From JBJXHN01 sp046233135 (GTDB lineage: Bacteria; Pseudomonadota; Alphaproteobacteria; Rhodospirillales; Rhodospirillaceae): a stretch of DNA of 64,000 nucleotides. The position numbers and the translations under genes were made by a program. The stretch covers positions 62,001 to 126,000 of the forward strand of contig JBJXHN010000009.1 in the NCBI GenBank assembly GCA_046233135.1, written 5' to 3'. Below the pieces are notes generated by a model. The model did not search any database and was not told the origin of the DNA. It saw only the letters and a list, made by a program, of their open reading frames with translations. Below, in pieces: positions 26,406-37,110 of the stretch; position 1 is the stretch's first letter; each line of letters begins with the position of its first letter.

Positions 26406-26904
26406 GGTCGTGCCCGTACTCCTGCCCATGCTGACGTCCGTGAGTATGGGAATGCCCGTGCCCCCCGCCCTCGTAGGCGCCGCCTTCCGGCTCGAAGGCG
26501 CCCACCCGGTGCTGGGGGATGGCTCCCAGGCCGCGCACCATGGCCTCGATCACATGGTCTTCGGTGATACGCAGGGTGGCGCCGTCGATCACCTGGACCG
26601 CCAGATGGCGGTTGCCGAGATGCCAGGCCACCCGAGCGAGATGGGCGGCGTCGGTGCAGCGGATGTCGAGCACCGCTTCGGCGGCGGCGACGACGCGGAT
26701 GATCCCCTCCCCGCCGGCCAGCTCCAGCCCGTCCCCGTCACGCAACAGGGTGGCCTGGGTCAGGTCGAGTAGAAAGGCCCGCCCGCCGTCGTCCTGCATC
26801 CGCACCCGCCGCCGGTGCCGCTGATCGAATGGCAGGGTGACCGAGGCCACCTCCGCCGCTTCCGGCCAATGGCCCGCCGGATGATGGCTCACCGCCCGTC
26901 TCAT
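26383..26904 (-). CDS. ureE: Urease nickel metallochaperone UreE
   Basis: A 173-residue UreE. The N-terminal domain shows LPFDQRHRRRVRM and the central Ni-binding region includes AWHLGNRHLAVQV and LRITEDHVIEAMVRGLGA. The C-terminal tail is a His-rich metal-binding extension (GGHGHSHTHGRQHGQEYG and on to the end), found in many UreE proteins. GGAGAG lies six bases before ATG 26904. Its end overlaps ureF. Confidence 0.95.
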   Translation of the reverse strand: MRRAVSHHPAGHWPEAAEVASVTLPFDQRHRRRVRMQDDGGRAFLLDLTQATLLRDGDGLELAGGEGIIRVVAAAEAVLDIRCTDAAHLARVAWHLGNRHLAVQVIDGATLRITEDHVIEAMVRGLGAIPQHRVGAFEPEGGAYEGGGHGHSHTHGRQHGQEYGHDHGHTHAH

Positions 26905-26923
26905 GATGTGCTCTCCCCGGCGC

Positions 26924-28633
<1,710 letters not shown>

Positions 28634-28637
28634 GCGC

Positions 28638-28949
28638 TCAGCCCTCCAGCTTGCCTTGAATACGGCCGTTGAAGCCGTGAATGGTCCGGGTTCCGCCAAA
28701 GGCCACCAGGGTGACTTCGCGGGTCTGGCCCGGCTCGAACCGCACGGCCGTGCCGGCGGGGATGTCGAGCCGGTAGCCCACGGCGGCATCGCGGTCGAAG
28801 CTCAGCGCCGGATTGGTCTCGGCGAAATGGTAGTGGCTGCCCACCTGGACCGGCCGGTCACCGGCATTGGCCACCGAGACGGTGATCGTCGGCCGGTCGG
28901 CGTTCAGGGTGATCGTTCCCGACGCGGGAAGGATTTCTCCGGGAATCAT
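28638..28949 (-). CDS. ureB: Urease beta subunit UreB
   Basis: The 103-residue small beta subunit. It has the typical start MIPGEI, the SHYHFAETNPALSFDR segment, and the C-terminal VTLVAFGGTRTIHGFNGRIQG. It packs with UreA and UreC into the urease trimer. ureA lies 18 bases upstream and ureC four bases downstream. Confidence 0.97.
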   Translation of the reverse strand: MIPGEILPASGTITLNADRPTITVSVANAGDRPVQVGSHYHFAETNPALSFDRDAAVGYRLDIPAGTAVRFEPGQTREVTLVAFGGTRTIHGFNGRIQGKLEG

Positions 28950-28967
28950 CGACGCTCTCCCCGTTTC

Positions 28968-29270
28968 TCAGCGGATGGGTTCATGGACGGTCACCAGCTT
29001 GGTGCCGTCGGGAAAGGTGGCTTCCACCTGGATCTCGTGGATCATCTCGGCGATCCCGTCCATCACCTGATCGCGGGTCAGCACGGTGGCTCCGGCGGCC
29101 ATCAGTTCGGCGACGCTGCGGCCATCGCGCGCGCCTTCGACCACCGTATCGGTGATCAGGGCCACCGCTTCGGGATGGTTCAGCTTCACCCCCCGTTCCA
29201 GGCGGCGACGGGCCACCATGGCGGCCATGGCCACCAGCAGCTTGTCCTTCTCTCTCGGCGTCAGATGCAT
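28968..29270 (-). CDS. ureA: Urease gamma subunit UreA
   Basis: The 100-residue gamma subunit with MHLTPREKDKLLVAMAAMVA at the start, LNHPEAVALI, the conserved TRDQVMDGIAEMI and the C-terminal VEATFPDGTKLVTVHEPI. Length and sequence are typical of separate (non-fused) bacterial UreA. A GGGAA sits just upstream of the ATG. Confidence 0.97.
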   Translation of the reverse strand: MHLTPREKDKLLVAMAAMVARRRLERGVKLNHPEAVALITDTVVEGARDGRSVAELMAAGATVLTRDQVMDGIAEMIHEIQVEATFPDGTKLVTVHEPIR

Positions 29271-29295
29271 TCCCGACTTCCCTTATTTCCAATCC

Positions 29296-30150
29296 TCAGA
29301 CATGCCACAGCCTCGGCAATACCGGCGCATAGCCCCCCAGGGCCTGGCGCAGCATCCCCCACAGGCGACCATACTCCTCTCGCAGGCGCTGCGCATCGCG
29401 GTCGAGGAAGCGGATCAGCAGCAGTCCGCCCACCACCGTCGCCCCGGCCGTGGCGGGCAGGCTCTCCCGCACCGCCTCCACCAGCGCTTCCGCTGCGCCG
29501 GTTGGGGCATAGGCCAGGATGGTGCCCATGGCCACCGCCCCGTTGAAGCCAGCCGGGGCCTGTTGTAGACGGGCGATGTCGCCCTCCATATGCAGGGCGT
29601 CGGCCCAGGCCAGCCGCCCGCCCAGACGCACCCGCCAGGCGTCCCGGATCAGGCCGGAGGTCACCCGCTCGCCGAACGCCGTGCGGCCCAGCACCAGCAT
29701 CTCGCCAGCCAGCACCGTGGCGTCCGTATCGATCTCGAGGCAGGTTTCCCGCCGCAGCCGGGCGCGGTCGAAGAGGATGGTTTCCTGGGGCAGCCATTCC
29801 AGCCAGCTGCCCGGGCCGGCGGCCAGATCCACCGACACGGTCACGTCCGGACCGGCGGAGCGGTAGACTTTCTCCGCCGCCTGGGCCATGGCGATCAGCC
29901 GTGCGCCCGCCTCCGCCGTCACGGCCACCGACAGCCGGTCACCGCCCACCAGTCCGCCGGCGGTGTTGGTGATCGCCACGCAGGGCGGCTCGCCGGTCGG
30001 CTGATAGGGCCGCAGCGCTCGCAGGGGCGCCGCCTGTTCCAGCACCGCCAGCCGGGACGCCCCGGCCGCATCGCAGCGATAGGCGACGCGGACCCGGCCT
30101 TGCCAGCGCGCGGCGCCGGCTTTCTCAGACGGTGAGGTGGCGTCGAACAT
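29296..30150 (-). CDS. ureD: Urease accessory protein UreD
   Basis: A 284-residue UreD (UreH) scaffold protein for urease activation. Family features: NTAGGLVGGDRLSVAV, QAAEKVYRS, LEWLPQETILFDRARL and GEMLVLGRTAFGE. The start at 30150 overlaps the 3' end of urtE by 26 bases, so transport and urease genes are joined into one transcription unit. Confidence 0.95.
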   Translation of the reverse strand: MFDATSPSEKAGAARWQGRVRVAYRCDAAGASRLAVLEQAAPLRALRPYQPTGEPPCVAITNTAGGLVGGDRLSVAVTAEAGARLIAMAQAAEKVYRSAGPDVTVSVDLAAGPGSWLEWLPQETILFDRARLRRETCLEIDTDATVLAGEMLVLGRTAFGERVTSGLIRDAWRVRLGGRLAWADALHMEGDIARLQQAPAGFNGAVAMGTILAYAPTGAAEALVEAVRESLPATAGATVVGGLLLIRFLDRDAQRLREEYGRLWGMLRQALGGYAPVLPRLWHV

Positions 30151-30820
30151 CGGCCTCCACCATTTCCGCGCCCTTGCCGGCCATCACCACCTCGCCCCGG
30201 TCCATCACCACATAGTCGTCGGCAAGGTCGCGGGCGAACTCGAAATACTGCTCCACCAGCACGATGGCCATGGTGCCGGTATCGCGCAGATAGGTGATGG
30301 CCCGACCGATGTCCTTGATGATCGACGGCTGGATGCCCTCGGTCGGCTCGTCGAGCACCAGCAGCCGGGGCCGGGTGACCATCGCCCGGCCGATGGCCAG
30401 TTGCTGCTGCTGCCCGCCCGACAGGTCGCCCCCGCGCCGCCCCAGCATCGATTTCAGCACCGGGAACAGGGCGAAGACCTCGTCGGGAATCACCCGCTGG
30501 CCGCGCGGCAGCGGGGCATACCCGGTTTCCAGGTTTTCCTTGACGGTCAGCAGGGGAAAGATCTCCCGCCCCTGAGGCACGAAAGCGATGCCGCGCCGCG
30601 CCCGGTCGTGGGGCTTCAGGCGGCTGATGTCGAGCCCTTCCCAGGTCACCGCCCCGTTGGCGATGGGGTGCTGGCCGACGATGGCGCGCATCAGGCTGGT
30701 CTTGCCCACCCCGTTGCGGCCCATCACGCAGGTGACCTTGCCCGTCTCCGCCTTCAGGGAGACGTTTTTCAGGGCCTGTGCGGCCCCGTAGAACAGATCG
30801 ACGCCGTTCACGTCCAGCAT
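30125..30820 (-). CDS. urtE: Urea ABC transporter ATPase UrtE
   Basis: A 231-residue ATPase of the LivF type. Walker A is GRNGVGKTSL, signature LSGGQQQQLAIGRAM, Walker B LLVLDEPTEGIQPSI, and a switch His-position region ending VLVEQYFEFA. The EGIQPSIIKDI segment is typical of UrtE rather than LivF. It lies three bases after urtD and powers urea import with UrtD. Confidence 0.95.
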   Translation of the reverse strand: MLDVNGVDLFYGAAQALKNVSLKAETGKVTCVMGRNGVGKTSLMRAIVGQHPIANGAVTWEGLDISRLKPHDRARRGIAFVPQGREIFPLLTVKENLETGYAPLPRGQRVIPDEVFALFPVLKSMLGRRGGDLSGGQQQQLAIGRAMVTRPRLLVLDEPTEGIQPSIIKDIGRAITYLRDTGTMAIVLVEQYFEFARDLADDYVVMDRGEVVMAGKGAEMVEADVRRHLTV

Positions 30821-30823
30821 CGC

Positions 30824-31570
30824 TTATCTCCCCAGATAGACTTCGATGACACGGTCATCGGCACTGACATGATCCAACGATCCTTCCGCCAGGACGGAGC
30901 CTTCATGAAGCACGGTCACCTTCACCCCCAGATCGCGGACGAAGGTCATGTCGTGCTCGACCACGATGACAGATTGGGTGCCGGCGATTTCCTTCAACAG
31001 GATGGCGGTCTCTGCCGTCTCGTCGTCGGTCATGCCGGCCGCCGGTTCGTCCACCAGCAGCACCTTGGGGTCCTGGGCCAGCAGCATGCCGATCTCCAGC
31101 CACTGCTTCTGACCGTGGCTGAGATTGGCGGCCAGGTTATGCCGCTGATCGCCCAGGCGGATGATGCCCAGGATCTCGTCGATGCGCTTGCGCGCCGGGC
31201 CGTCCAGGCGGCGGAACAGGGTGGGAAAGACCCCCCGGTTATCCTTCAGAGCCAGCACCAGGTTGTCGAACACCGTCTGGCTTTCGAACACCGTGGGCTT
31301 CTGGAACTTGCGGCCGATGCCCAGCTGGGCGATTTCGGCTTCGTCCATGGTCCGCAGGTCCACGGTGCCGTTGAAGAAGACCTCTCCCACATCCGGGCGG
31401 GTCTTGCCGGTGATGACGTCCATCATGGTGGTCTTGCCCGCCCCGTTGGGGCCGATGATCGCCCGCATCTCGCCGGGCCTGATCACCAGGGACAGGCTGT
31501 TCAGGGCCTTGAAGCCGTCGAAGCTGACCGACACGCCCGACAGGTAGAGAATGGATGAGCTTTGTTCCAT
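30824..31570 (-). CDS. urtD: Urea ABC transporter ATPase UrtD
   Basis: A 248-residue LivG-type ATPase. Walker A GPNGAGKTTMMDVITGK, the RPDVGEVFFNG segment, GRKFQKPTVFESQTVFDNL characteristic of UrtD, signature LSHGQKQWLEIG (typical of this subfamily in place of LSGGQ), and Walker B VLLVDEPAAGMTDDE. Located between urtC (six bases upstream) and urtE. Confidence 0.95.
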   Translation of the reverse strand: MEQSSSILYLSGVSVSFDGFKALNSLSLVIRPGEMRAIIGPNGAGKTTMMDVITGKTRPDVGEVFFNGTVDLRTMDEAEIAQLGIGRKFQKPTVFESQTVFDNLVLALKDNRGVFPTLFRRLDGPARKRIDEILGIIRLGDQRHNLAANLSHGQKQWLEIGMLLAQDPKVLLVDEPAAGMTDDETAETAILLKEIAGTQSVIVVEHDMTFVRDLGVKVTVLHEGSVLAEGSLDHVSADDRVIEVYLGR

Positions 31571-31576
31571 GGCGGA

Positions 31577-32770
31577 TCACTCCCCTGCCGATGCGGTGAC
31601 GGGGCCGTCGCCTGACCCGGAGCCGGAACCCCCGGCTCCCCCCTGCGGGGCCGACCGGTTGCGGCGGCGTCCCTCCCGCCCGACGGACCAGTGCTCGCGC
31701 AGCGTGCCGACGATGCCCTTGGGCAGGAACAGGGTGACGACGATGAACAGGCCGCCCAGGGCGAACAGCCACAGTTCCGGAATGGCACCGGTGAACCAGG
31801 TCTTGCCGGCGTTGACCAGGATCGCCCCCAGCACCGCACCCACCAGGGTGCCCCGGCCGCCGACCGCGACCCAGACCACCACTTCGATGGAGTTGGCCGG
31901 CGCGAATTCCCCGGGATTGATAATCCCCACCTGCGGCACGTATAGCGCCCCGGCGATGCCCGCCAGCATGGCTGACAGCACCCAGACGAACAGCTTGTAA
32001 TGCTCCACGCGGTAGCCGATGAAGCGTGTCCGGCTTTCCGCATCGCGCACGGCTATCAGCACCTTGCCCAGCTTCGACCGGGTGATCAGGACACACAGGA
32101 CGAAGCCCAGCCCCAGCGCCACCGCACTGGCGATGAACAGCCCCGCCCGGGTACCGTCCGCCTGGACGCTGTAGCCCAGGATGTCCTTGAAGTCGGTCAG
32201 GCCGTTGTTGCCGCCAAAGCCCATGTCGTTGCGGAAGAAGGCCAGCATCAGGGCAAAGGTCATGGCCTGGCTGATGATCGACAGGTAGACCCCGGTGACC
32301 CGCGAGCGGAAGGCGAACCAGCCGAAGGCAAAGGCCAGGATACCGGGCACCAGCACCACCATCAGCATGGCGAACCAGAACATGTCGAAACCTTGCCAGT
32401 ACCAGGGCAACTCCTTCCAGTTCAGGAAGACCATGAAGTCGGGCAGCAGCGGGTTCGCATAGACGCCCCGGTCGCCGATCATGCGCATCAGATACATGCC
32501 CATGGCGTAGCCGCCCAGCGCGAAGAAGGCGCCATGGCCCAGGCTGAGGATCCCGCAGTAGCCCCAGACCAGATCCACCGACAGCGCCAGCAGGGCATAG
32601 CACAGGTACTTGCCGAACAGGGCGACGGCGTAGCTGGACAGGTGAAGCGGACTGTCGGCGGGGGTGGCCAGATTGAGCACCGGCACCAGCACCGCAGCGG
32701 CGGCGAGCAAGGCGAGGAAGATCCAGGCTCCCCGCCCGCCCAGAGAGTTGAACAGCCGTTGGGAAATCAT
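31577..32770 (-). CDS. urtC: Urea ABC transporter permease UrtC
   Basis: A 397-residue inner-membrane permease of the LivM family with about nine or ten hydrophobic helices. Typical segments are LWGY-like VDLVWGYCGILSLGHGAFFALGGY near the N-terminus, RNDMGFGGNNGLTDFK (a UrtC marker) and GALYVPQVGIINPGEF plus the EAA-like VAVGGRGTLVGAVLGA loop. ATG 32770 overlaps the urtB stop (ATGA). The hydrophilic C-terminus is rich in Gly and Ser. Confidence 0.95.
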   Translation of the reverse strand: MISQRLFNSLGGRGAWIFLALLAAAAVLVPVLNLATPADSPLHLSSYAVALFGKYLCYALLALSVDLVWGYCGILSLGHGAFFALGGYAMGMYLMRMIGDRGVYANPLLPDFMVFLNWKELPWYWQGFDMFWFAMLMVVLVPGILAFAFGWFAFRSRVTGVYLSIISQAMTFALMLAFFRNDMGFGGNNGLTDFKDILGYSVQADGTRAGLFIASAVALGLGFVLCVLITRSKLGKVLIAVRDAESRTRFIGYRVEHYKLFVWVLSAMLAGIAGALYVPQVGIINPGEFAPANSIEVVVWVAVGGRGTLVGAVLGAILVNAGKTWFTGAIPELWLFALGGLFIVVTLFLPKGIVGTLREHWSVGREGRRRNRSAPQGGAGGSGSGSGDGPVTASAGE

Positions 32771-34398
32771 GCGTCCACCGCCCGGCCCTTGAGGGCGAAC
32801 AGCCCCCGCGGACGCTTCTGGATGAAGAGGATGATGAAGACGAGCACCAGGATCTTGCCAAGCACCGCCCCGGCGTAGGGTTCCAGGAACTTGTTGGCGA
32901 CCCCCAGCGACATGGCCCCAACCAGGGTGCCCCACAGGTTGCCCACGCCCCCGAAGACCACCACCATAAAGCTGTCGATGATGTAGCCCTGCCCCAGGTT
33001 GGGGGAGACGTTATCTACTTGGCTGAGCGCCACCCCGGCGATGCCGGCGATGCCCGATCCCAGGCCGAAGGTCATGGCATCGACCCAGTTGGTGCGAATG
33101 CCCATGGCGCTGGCCATGCGCCGGTTCTGGGTGACGGCCCGCATCTGCAGACCCATCGGCGTTTTGCGCAACACCAGCATCAGCACCGCCAGCACCGCCA
33201 GCGAGAACAGAACGATGGTCAGGCGGTTGGCGGTAATGCTCAATTGCCCCACCTCGATGGCGCCCGACATCCAGTCCGGCGTACCCACTTCCTTGTTGGT
33301 CGGACCGAAGATGGTGCGCACCGCCTGTTGCAGCATCAGCGACAGGCCCCAGGTGGCCAGCAGGGTTTCCAGCGGCCGGCCATAGAGGAAGCGGATGATG
33401 CCGCGTTCGATGGCCACCCCCACCGCGCCGGTGAAGACGAAGGCCAGCGGCAGGGCAATCAGCAGCGACCAGCCGAACAGCTCGGGCATGTGGGTGCGGA
33501 TGATCTCCTGCACCACATAGGTGGTATAGGCCCCCAGCATCACCATCTCGCCATGGGCCATGTTGATCACCCCCATGACGCCGAAGGTGATGGCCAGGCC
33601 GATCGCCGCCAGCAGCAGCACCGACCCCAGGGACAGGCCGTACCAGATATTCTGGCCGGCATTCCACAGGGCCAGGGAGTTCTCGATGGCGGTCACCGCC
33701 CCGCGCGCCGCCTCGCCCACGGCGCCGTCGGTCTCGACCAGAGGCATCAGGATGCCCAGCGCGTCCTGGTCGCCCCGTTCCTGCAGGGTTTGAATAGCGG
33801 CCAGCTTCCGCTCTTCGTCAGCATCGGAGGCGAGGATCGCCGCAGCCAGGGCCTCGGTCAGGGCCTGGCGGACGGTACCGTCCTTTTCCACCTCGATCGC
33901 ATCGCGCAGGGCCGGAATGGCGTCCGCATCCTGGCCGGAGAAGATGGACTGGGCGGCGGCCATGCGCACCGCGCGGTCCGGGGATTTCAAGGTCAGCGCC
34001 CCCATGACGTCGCGAATGGTGCGGCGCAGGCGGTTGTTGACGCGGATCTTCTCCAGCCCGCGTTCCGTCTCGACGGTGGCCAGTTCGGCGCCGGACAGCG
34101 GGTCGGTCAGCAGCAGCCCGCCTTTGACCTTGCGGGCAAGGACCACCCGGTTGTCGCTTTCGCGCAGGAACAGATCCCCGGCTTCCAAGGCGTTGAGCAC
34201 CGGCACGACGGACGGCGATCCGCTGGCGGCCAGGGCTTCGATGACCTCGGCGCGGTCGGAATATCCGCCCTTGGGCAGGTCGTCCACCAGGGACTGCAAG
34301 GCGGGATCGACATCTGCCTGGGCGAAGGCAGGGGGCGGCTGCAATGCCGCGGCGGCCAAAAGGACCATGGCCAGCAGGGACAGCATCATGCGACGCAT
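32767..34398 (-). CDS. urtB: Urea ABC transporter permease UrtB
   Basis: A 543-residue protein. A signal peptide (LLSLLAMVLLAAAALQP-type, ending AFA) is followed by a periplasmic helical, HEAT-like region (about 50-240) that is a known extra domain of UrtB, and then a LivH-type permease domain with about eight helices (GVMGVINMAHGEMVMLGAYTTY, GPTNKEVGTPDWMSG, LSQVDNVSPNLGQGYIIDSF). The start at 34398 has GGAAGG six bases upstream. It is separated from urtA by 157 bases containing a strong hairpin. Confidence 0.95.
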   Translation of the reverse strand: MRRMMLSLLAMVLLAAAALQPPPAFAQADVDPALQSLVDDLPKGGYSDRAEVIEALAASGSPSVVPVLNALEAGDLFLRESDNRVVLARKVKGGLLLTDPLSGAELATVETERGLEKIRVNNRLRRTIRDVMGALTLKSPDRAVRMAAAQSIFSGQDADAIPALRDAIEVEKDGTVRQALTEALAAAILASDADEERKLAAIQTLQERGDQDALGILMPLVETDGAVGEAARGAVTAIENSLALWNAGQNIWYGLSLGSVLLLAAIGLAITFGVMGVINMAHGEMVMLGAYTTYVVQEIIRTHMPELFGWSLLIALPLAFVFTGAVGVAIERGIIRFLYGRPLETLLATWGLSLMLQQAVRTIFGPTNKEVGTPDWMSGAIEVGQLSITANRLTIVLFSLAVLAVLMLVLRKTPMGLQMRAVTQNRRMASAMGIRTNWVDAMTFGLGSGIAGIAGVALSQVDNVSPNLGQGYIIDSFMVVVFGGVGNLWGTLVGAMSLGVANKFLEPYAGAVLGKILVLVFIILFIQKRPRGLFALKGRAVDA

Positions 34399-34474
34399 GG
34401 CGCACCTTCCGTCGGCTGGAGGGAGGGAGAAATCACGTAACGAATGGAAAATGGGCAAGCGGCAGGCACCGAAA

Positions 34475-34512
34475 GGCCGGCGTGGAAGTGGAGGTCGCCT
34501 CCCACGCCGGCC
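34475..34512 (-). terminator. Attenuator-like hairpin between urtA and urtB
   Basis: Perfect 11-base arms at 34475-34485 (GGCCGGCGTGG) and 34502-34512, with an inner GAGG/CCTC pair, form a very stable stem. On the minus strand it is followed by only three T residues. It probably protects the urtA mRNA end and lowers expression of the downstream genes, as is usual after binding-protein genes. Confidence 0.65.
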
Positions 34513-34555
34513 CCATCGGGCCGGAGCCCCGAGTCAGGCCCCGCAAGGGACCGGA

Positions 34556-35869
34556 TTACTTGGCCGCTTCAGAGCCGCCGCAAGAGCCGGTCGCGACGTT
34601 GAAGTTGCCGCAGGACATCGGCGCCCGCCAGTCGGAGATCAGGTCCTTGGACCCTTCCAGGTAGTCGGACCAGGCGTCGCCGGCGACCAGGCCGGAGGTT
34701 TCCCACACCACGTCAAACTGGCCGTCATCCTGGATTTCGCCGATCAGCACGGGCTTGGTGATGTGGTGGTTGGGCATCATCGCCGAATAGCCGCCGGTCA
34801 GGTTCGGCACGGCAACGCCGACGATGCTGTCGATCACCGCATCGGGCTCGACGGTGCCGGCCTTTTCGACCGCCTTCACCCACATGTTGAAGCCGATGTA
34901 GTGGGCTTCCATCGGGTCGTTGGTCACGCGCTTTTCATCACCGATGAAGGTTTTCCAGGCGGTGATGAACTCTTCGTTGGACGGCACATCCACGGACTGG
35001 AAGTAGTTCCAGGCGGCCAGGTGGCCCACCAGCGGCGCGGTGTCGATACCGGCCAGTTCTTCTTCCCCGACCGAGAAGGCCACCACCGGGATGTCGGCAG
35101 CATCGATGCCCTGGTTGGCCAGTTCCTTGTAGAACGGCACGTTGGCGTCACCGTTGATGGTCGACACCACGGCGGTGCGCTTGCCTTCGCTGCCGAACTT
35201 CTTGATGTCGGCGACGATGGTCTGCCAGTCGCTATGCCCGAAGGGGGTGTAGTTGATCATGATGTCCTCGGCGGCGACGCCCTTGGACTTCAGATAGGCC
35301 TCCAGGATCTTGTTGGTGGTGCGCGGGTAGACATAGTCGGTGCCCGCCAGCACCCAGCGCTCCACGCCGTCTTCGTTCATCAGATAGTCGACGGCGGGAA
35401 CGGCCTGCTGGTTCGGCGCGGCGCCGGTATAGAAGACGTTGCGCTGGCTTTCTTCCCCTTCGTACTGCACCGGATAGAACAGCAGGCTGTTCAGCTCTTC
35501 GAACACCGGCAGCACCGACTTGCGCGACACCGAGGTCCAGCAGCCGAACACCGCGGAAACCTTGTTGACCTCGACCAGCTCGCGGGCCTTTTCGGCGAAC
35601 AGCGGCCAGTCGGAGGCCGGATCGACCACCACCGCTTCCAGCTGCTTGCCCAGCAGACCACCCTTCTTGTTCTGCTCTTCGATCAGCATGAGCATCACGT
35701 CTTTCAGGGTGGTTTCGCTGATCGCCATGGTGCCCGACAGCGAATGCAGAATGCCCACCTTGATAGTGTCGTCGGCAGCCTGCGCGACGGATACCCCCGT
35801 GAAGCCGGCGAGCGACCCGGTCACGGCCATGCAGCCGGCGGCAACGAAAGAACGAAGTGTGGAGTTCAT
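34556..35869 (-). CDS. urtA: Urea ABC transporter substrate-binding protein UrtA
   Basis: A 437-residue periplasmic binding protein with a signal peptide (FVAAGCMAVTGSLAGFTGVS..., cleavage near VAQAA). Mature segments VGILHSLSGTMAISE, VFGCWTSVSRKSVLPVFE, LFYPVQYEGEE, YTGAAPNQQ and TINGDANVPFYKEL are hallmarks of UrtA and related FmdD proteins. The start at 35869 gives a good signal peptide; an open frame further upstream is not needed. First gene of the urtABCDE-ureDABCEFG module, downstream of a sigma-54 promoter. Confidence 0.96.
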   Translation of the reverse strand: MNSTLRSFVAAGCMAVTGSLAGFTGVSVAQAADDTIKVGILHSLSGTMAISETTLKDVMLMLIEEQNKKGGLLGKQLEAVVVDPASDWPLFAEKARELVEVNKVSAVFGCWTSVSRKSVLPVFEELNSLLFYPVQYEGEESQRNVFYTGAAPNQQAVPAVDYLMNEDGVERWVLAGTDYVYPRTTNKILEAYLKSKGVAAEDIMINYTPFGHSDWQTIVADIKKFGSEGKRTAVVSTINGDANVPFYKELANQGIDAADIPVVAFSVGEEELAGIDTAPLVGHLAAWNYFQSVDVPSNEEFITAWKTFIGDEKRVTNDPMEAHYIGFNMWVKAVEKAGTVEPDAVIDSIVGVAVPNLTGGYSAMMPNHHITKPVLIGEIQDDGQFDVVWETSGLVAGDAWSDYLEGSKDLISDWRAPMSCGNFNVATGSCGGSEAAK

Positions 35870-35913
35870 TTCAAAGACCCTTGCGTGAAGTGGGTGACAG
35901 CACCCCCACCTAC

Positions 35914-35928
35914 GCAACCGCCGTGCCA
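35914..35928 (-). promoter_or_regulatory. Sigma-54 promoter of the urt-ure operon
   Basis: On the minus strand the sequence TGGCACGGCGGTTGCG matches the sigma-54 consensus TGGCAC-N5-TTGC exactly. It lies about 45 bases before the urtA start, giving a 5' leader of around 30 bases. Sigma-54 with NtrC under nitrogen limitation is the expected control for urea use. Confidence 0.8.
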
Positions 35929-35945
35929 AACCCGACTAGTGCGCT

Positions 35946-35963
35946 GCAATATGGCCATTTTGC
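35946..35963. promoter_or_regulatory. Imperfect palindrome next to the sigma-54 promoter
   Basis: GCAATATGGCCATTTTGC pairs with its reverse complement at 16 of 18 positions. It sits about 18 bases upstream of the -24 element. It might be a regulator site; the distance is short for a usual NtrC enhancer and the sequence is not a close NtrC consensus, so the bound protein is unknown. Confidence 0.35.
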
Positions 35964-36336
35964 GACTGCGGGGGCCGCAAAGCCGCCACAAATTCGCCCC
36001 GAAAGCCCAGCAATTAAGCGCGTCACGCCGAGGCCATGACCAAATCAGAGGCAAGGCGACCCCACTTTGTTTCTCCCTCTTTTCCGCTTAGTCTTCTGCC
36101 CAGAAAAAAGGCACCTCAATCCTTGACTGAAAGGCCACCTTTCTGTTTTTGGGTGAGGAGACGATGCGAGGGTCATCGCAGAGTTATCCACAGAGTTTTT
36201 CTTTTTCTTTTCTGATTTCGCAAAAAGTCCCTCAGTGCGCGTGCGATGCATCAGGGGGAGACGACGCCCCATATGTCCGCTATGTTTCTCTTTGAAACGC
36301 CGGAGCTTCTTTGGGGGCAAGGACGGGAGGGTTGGG
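35964..36336. other. Intergenic region between urtA promoter and response regulator
   Basis: No gene is supported. The stretch is relatively A+T and pyrimidine rich, with T runs around 36195-36215 and a small GAAAGG/CCTTTC hairpin at 36129-36143 followed by a T run. It probably holds promoters of both divergent units and upstream activator sites; none could be fixed. Confidence 0.4.
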
Positions 36337-37068
36337 GTGATTCCGTTGCGCAAACGGATCCTCGTGGTCGAGGATGATCCGGGTACCCGGGAGATGATTG
36401 CCGCCTATTTGAGCACCGCCGGATTTCAGGTGGATCTGGCGCCCGACGGGCGGGCCATGGCCAGCGCGCTGGAAGACGGGGGGATCGACCTGCTGCTGCT
36501 GGACGTCAACCTGCCCGACAGCGATGGCATGCTGCTGGCCCACGAGGTCCGGCGGCGCTCGCCCATGGGGATCATCATCGTTTCCAGCCGGGATGCTCCC
36601 GATGACCGGGCGATGGGGCTGGAAATGGGGGCGGACGACTACATCACCAAACCCTTCTTCCCCCGCGAGCTGCTGGCCCGTGTGCGCAACGTGCTGGACC
36701 GCAGCGGTCCCGGCGGGGCGCTGGAAAACCGGACGAGCGGCCACCTGATGCGCTTCGGTCCCTGGCTGATGGATGCGGAGAACCGCCGGATCGCCACCGA
36801 AGACGGCACCCCCTGCCCCCTGACTCCCGCCGAATTCGACGTGCTGCTGGCCCTGGTGGAGCGGCCGGGCCGCATTCATTCCCGCGAGGACATCGCCGCC
36901 CATGTCACCGAACGCCGCAGCGCCGGCGCCGGAGAGGGCCGGCAGGTGGATATTCTGATCAGCCGCCTGCGCCGCAAGCTGGGCGACACCGCCGACGGCG
37001 GCGAACGGATGATCGAAACCGTCCGCGGCCACGGCTACCGGTTCGCCGCGCTGGTGGACTGGGAATAA
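36337..37068 (+). CDS. OmpR-family response regulator
   Basis: A 243-residue two-domain regulator. Receiver: RILVVEDDPGTREM, phospho-acceptor Asp in LLLDVNLPDSDG, switch Ser in VSSRD and Lys in ITKPFFPRELLARV. C-terminal winged helix (OmpR/PhoB type): CPLTPAEFDVLLALVERPGRIHSRE, then VDILISRLRRKLGD and ETVRGHGYRF. The GTG at 36337 is preferred because GGGAGG lies six bases upstream and the receiver domain begins right after it; an ATG at 36235 would add an unrelated basic stretch. It is divergent from urtA. No partner kinase is adjacent; the receiver segment recalls TorR-like regulators. Confidence 0.93.
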   Translation: MIPLRKRILVVEDDPGTREMIAAYLSTAGFQVDLAPDGRAMASALEDGGIDLLLLDVNLPDSDGMLLAHEVRRRSPMGIIIVSSRDAPDDRAMGLEMGADDYITKPFFPRELLARVRNVLDRSGPGGALENRTSGHLMRFGPWLMDAENRRIATEDGTPCPLTPAEFDVLLALVERPGRIHSREDIAAHVTERRSAGAGEGRQVDILISRLRRKLGDTADGGERMIETVRGHGYRFAALVDWE

Positions 37069-37110
37069 GGCGAACCATCCCCGACGCCCTCTTCCACAAC
37101 CTCGCCCCGA

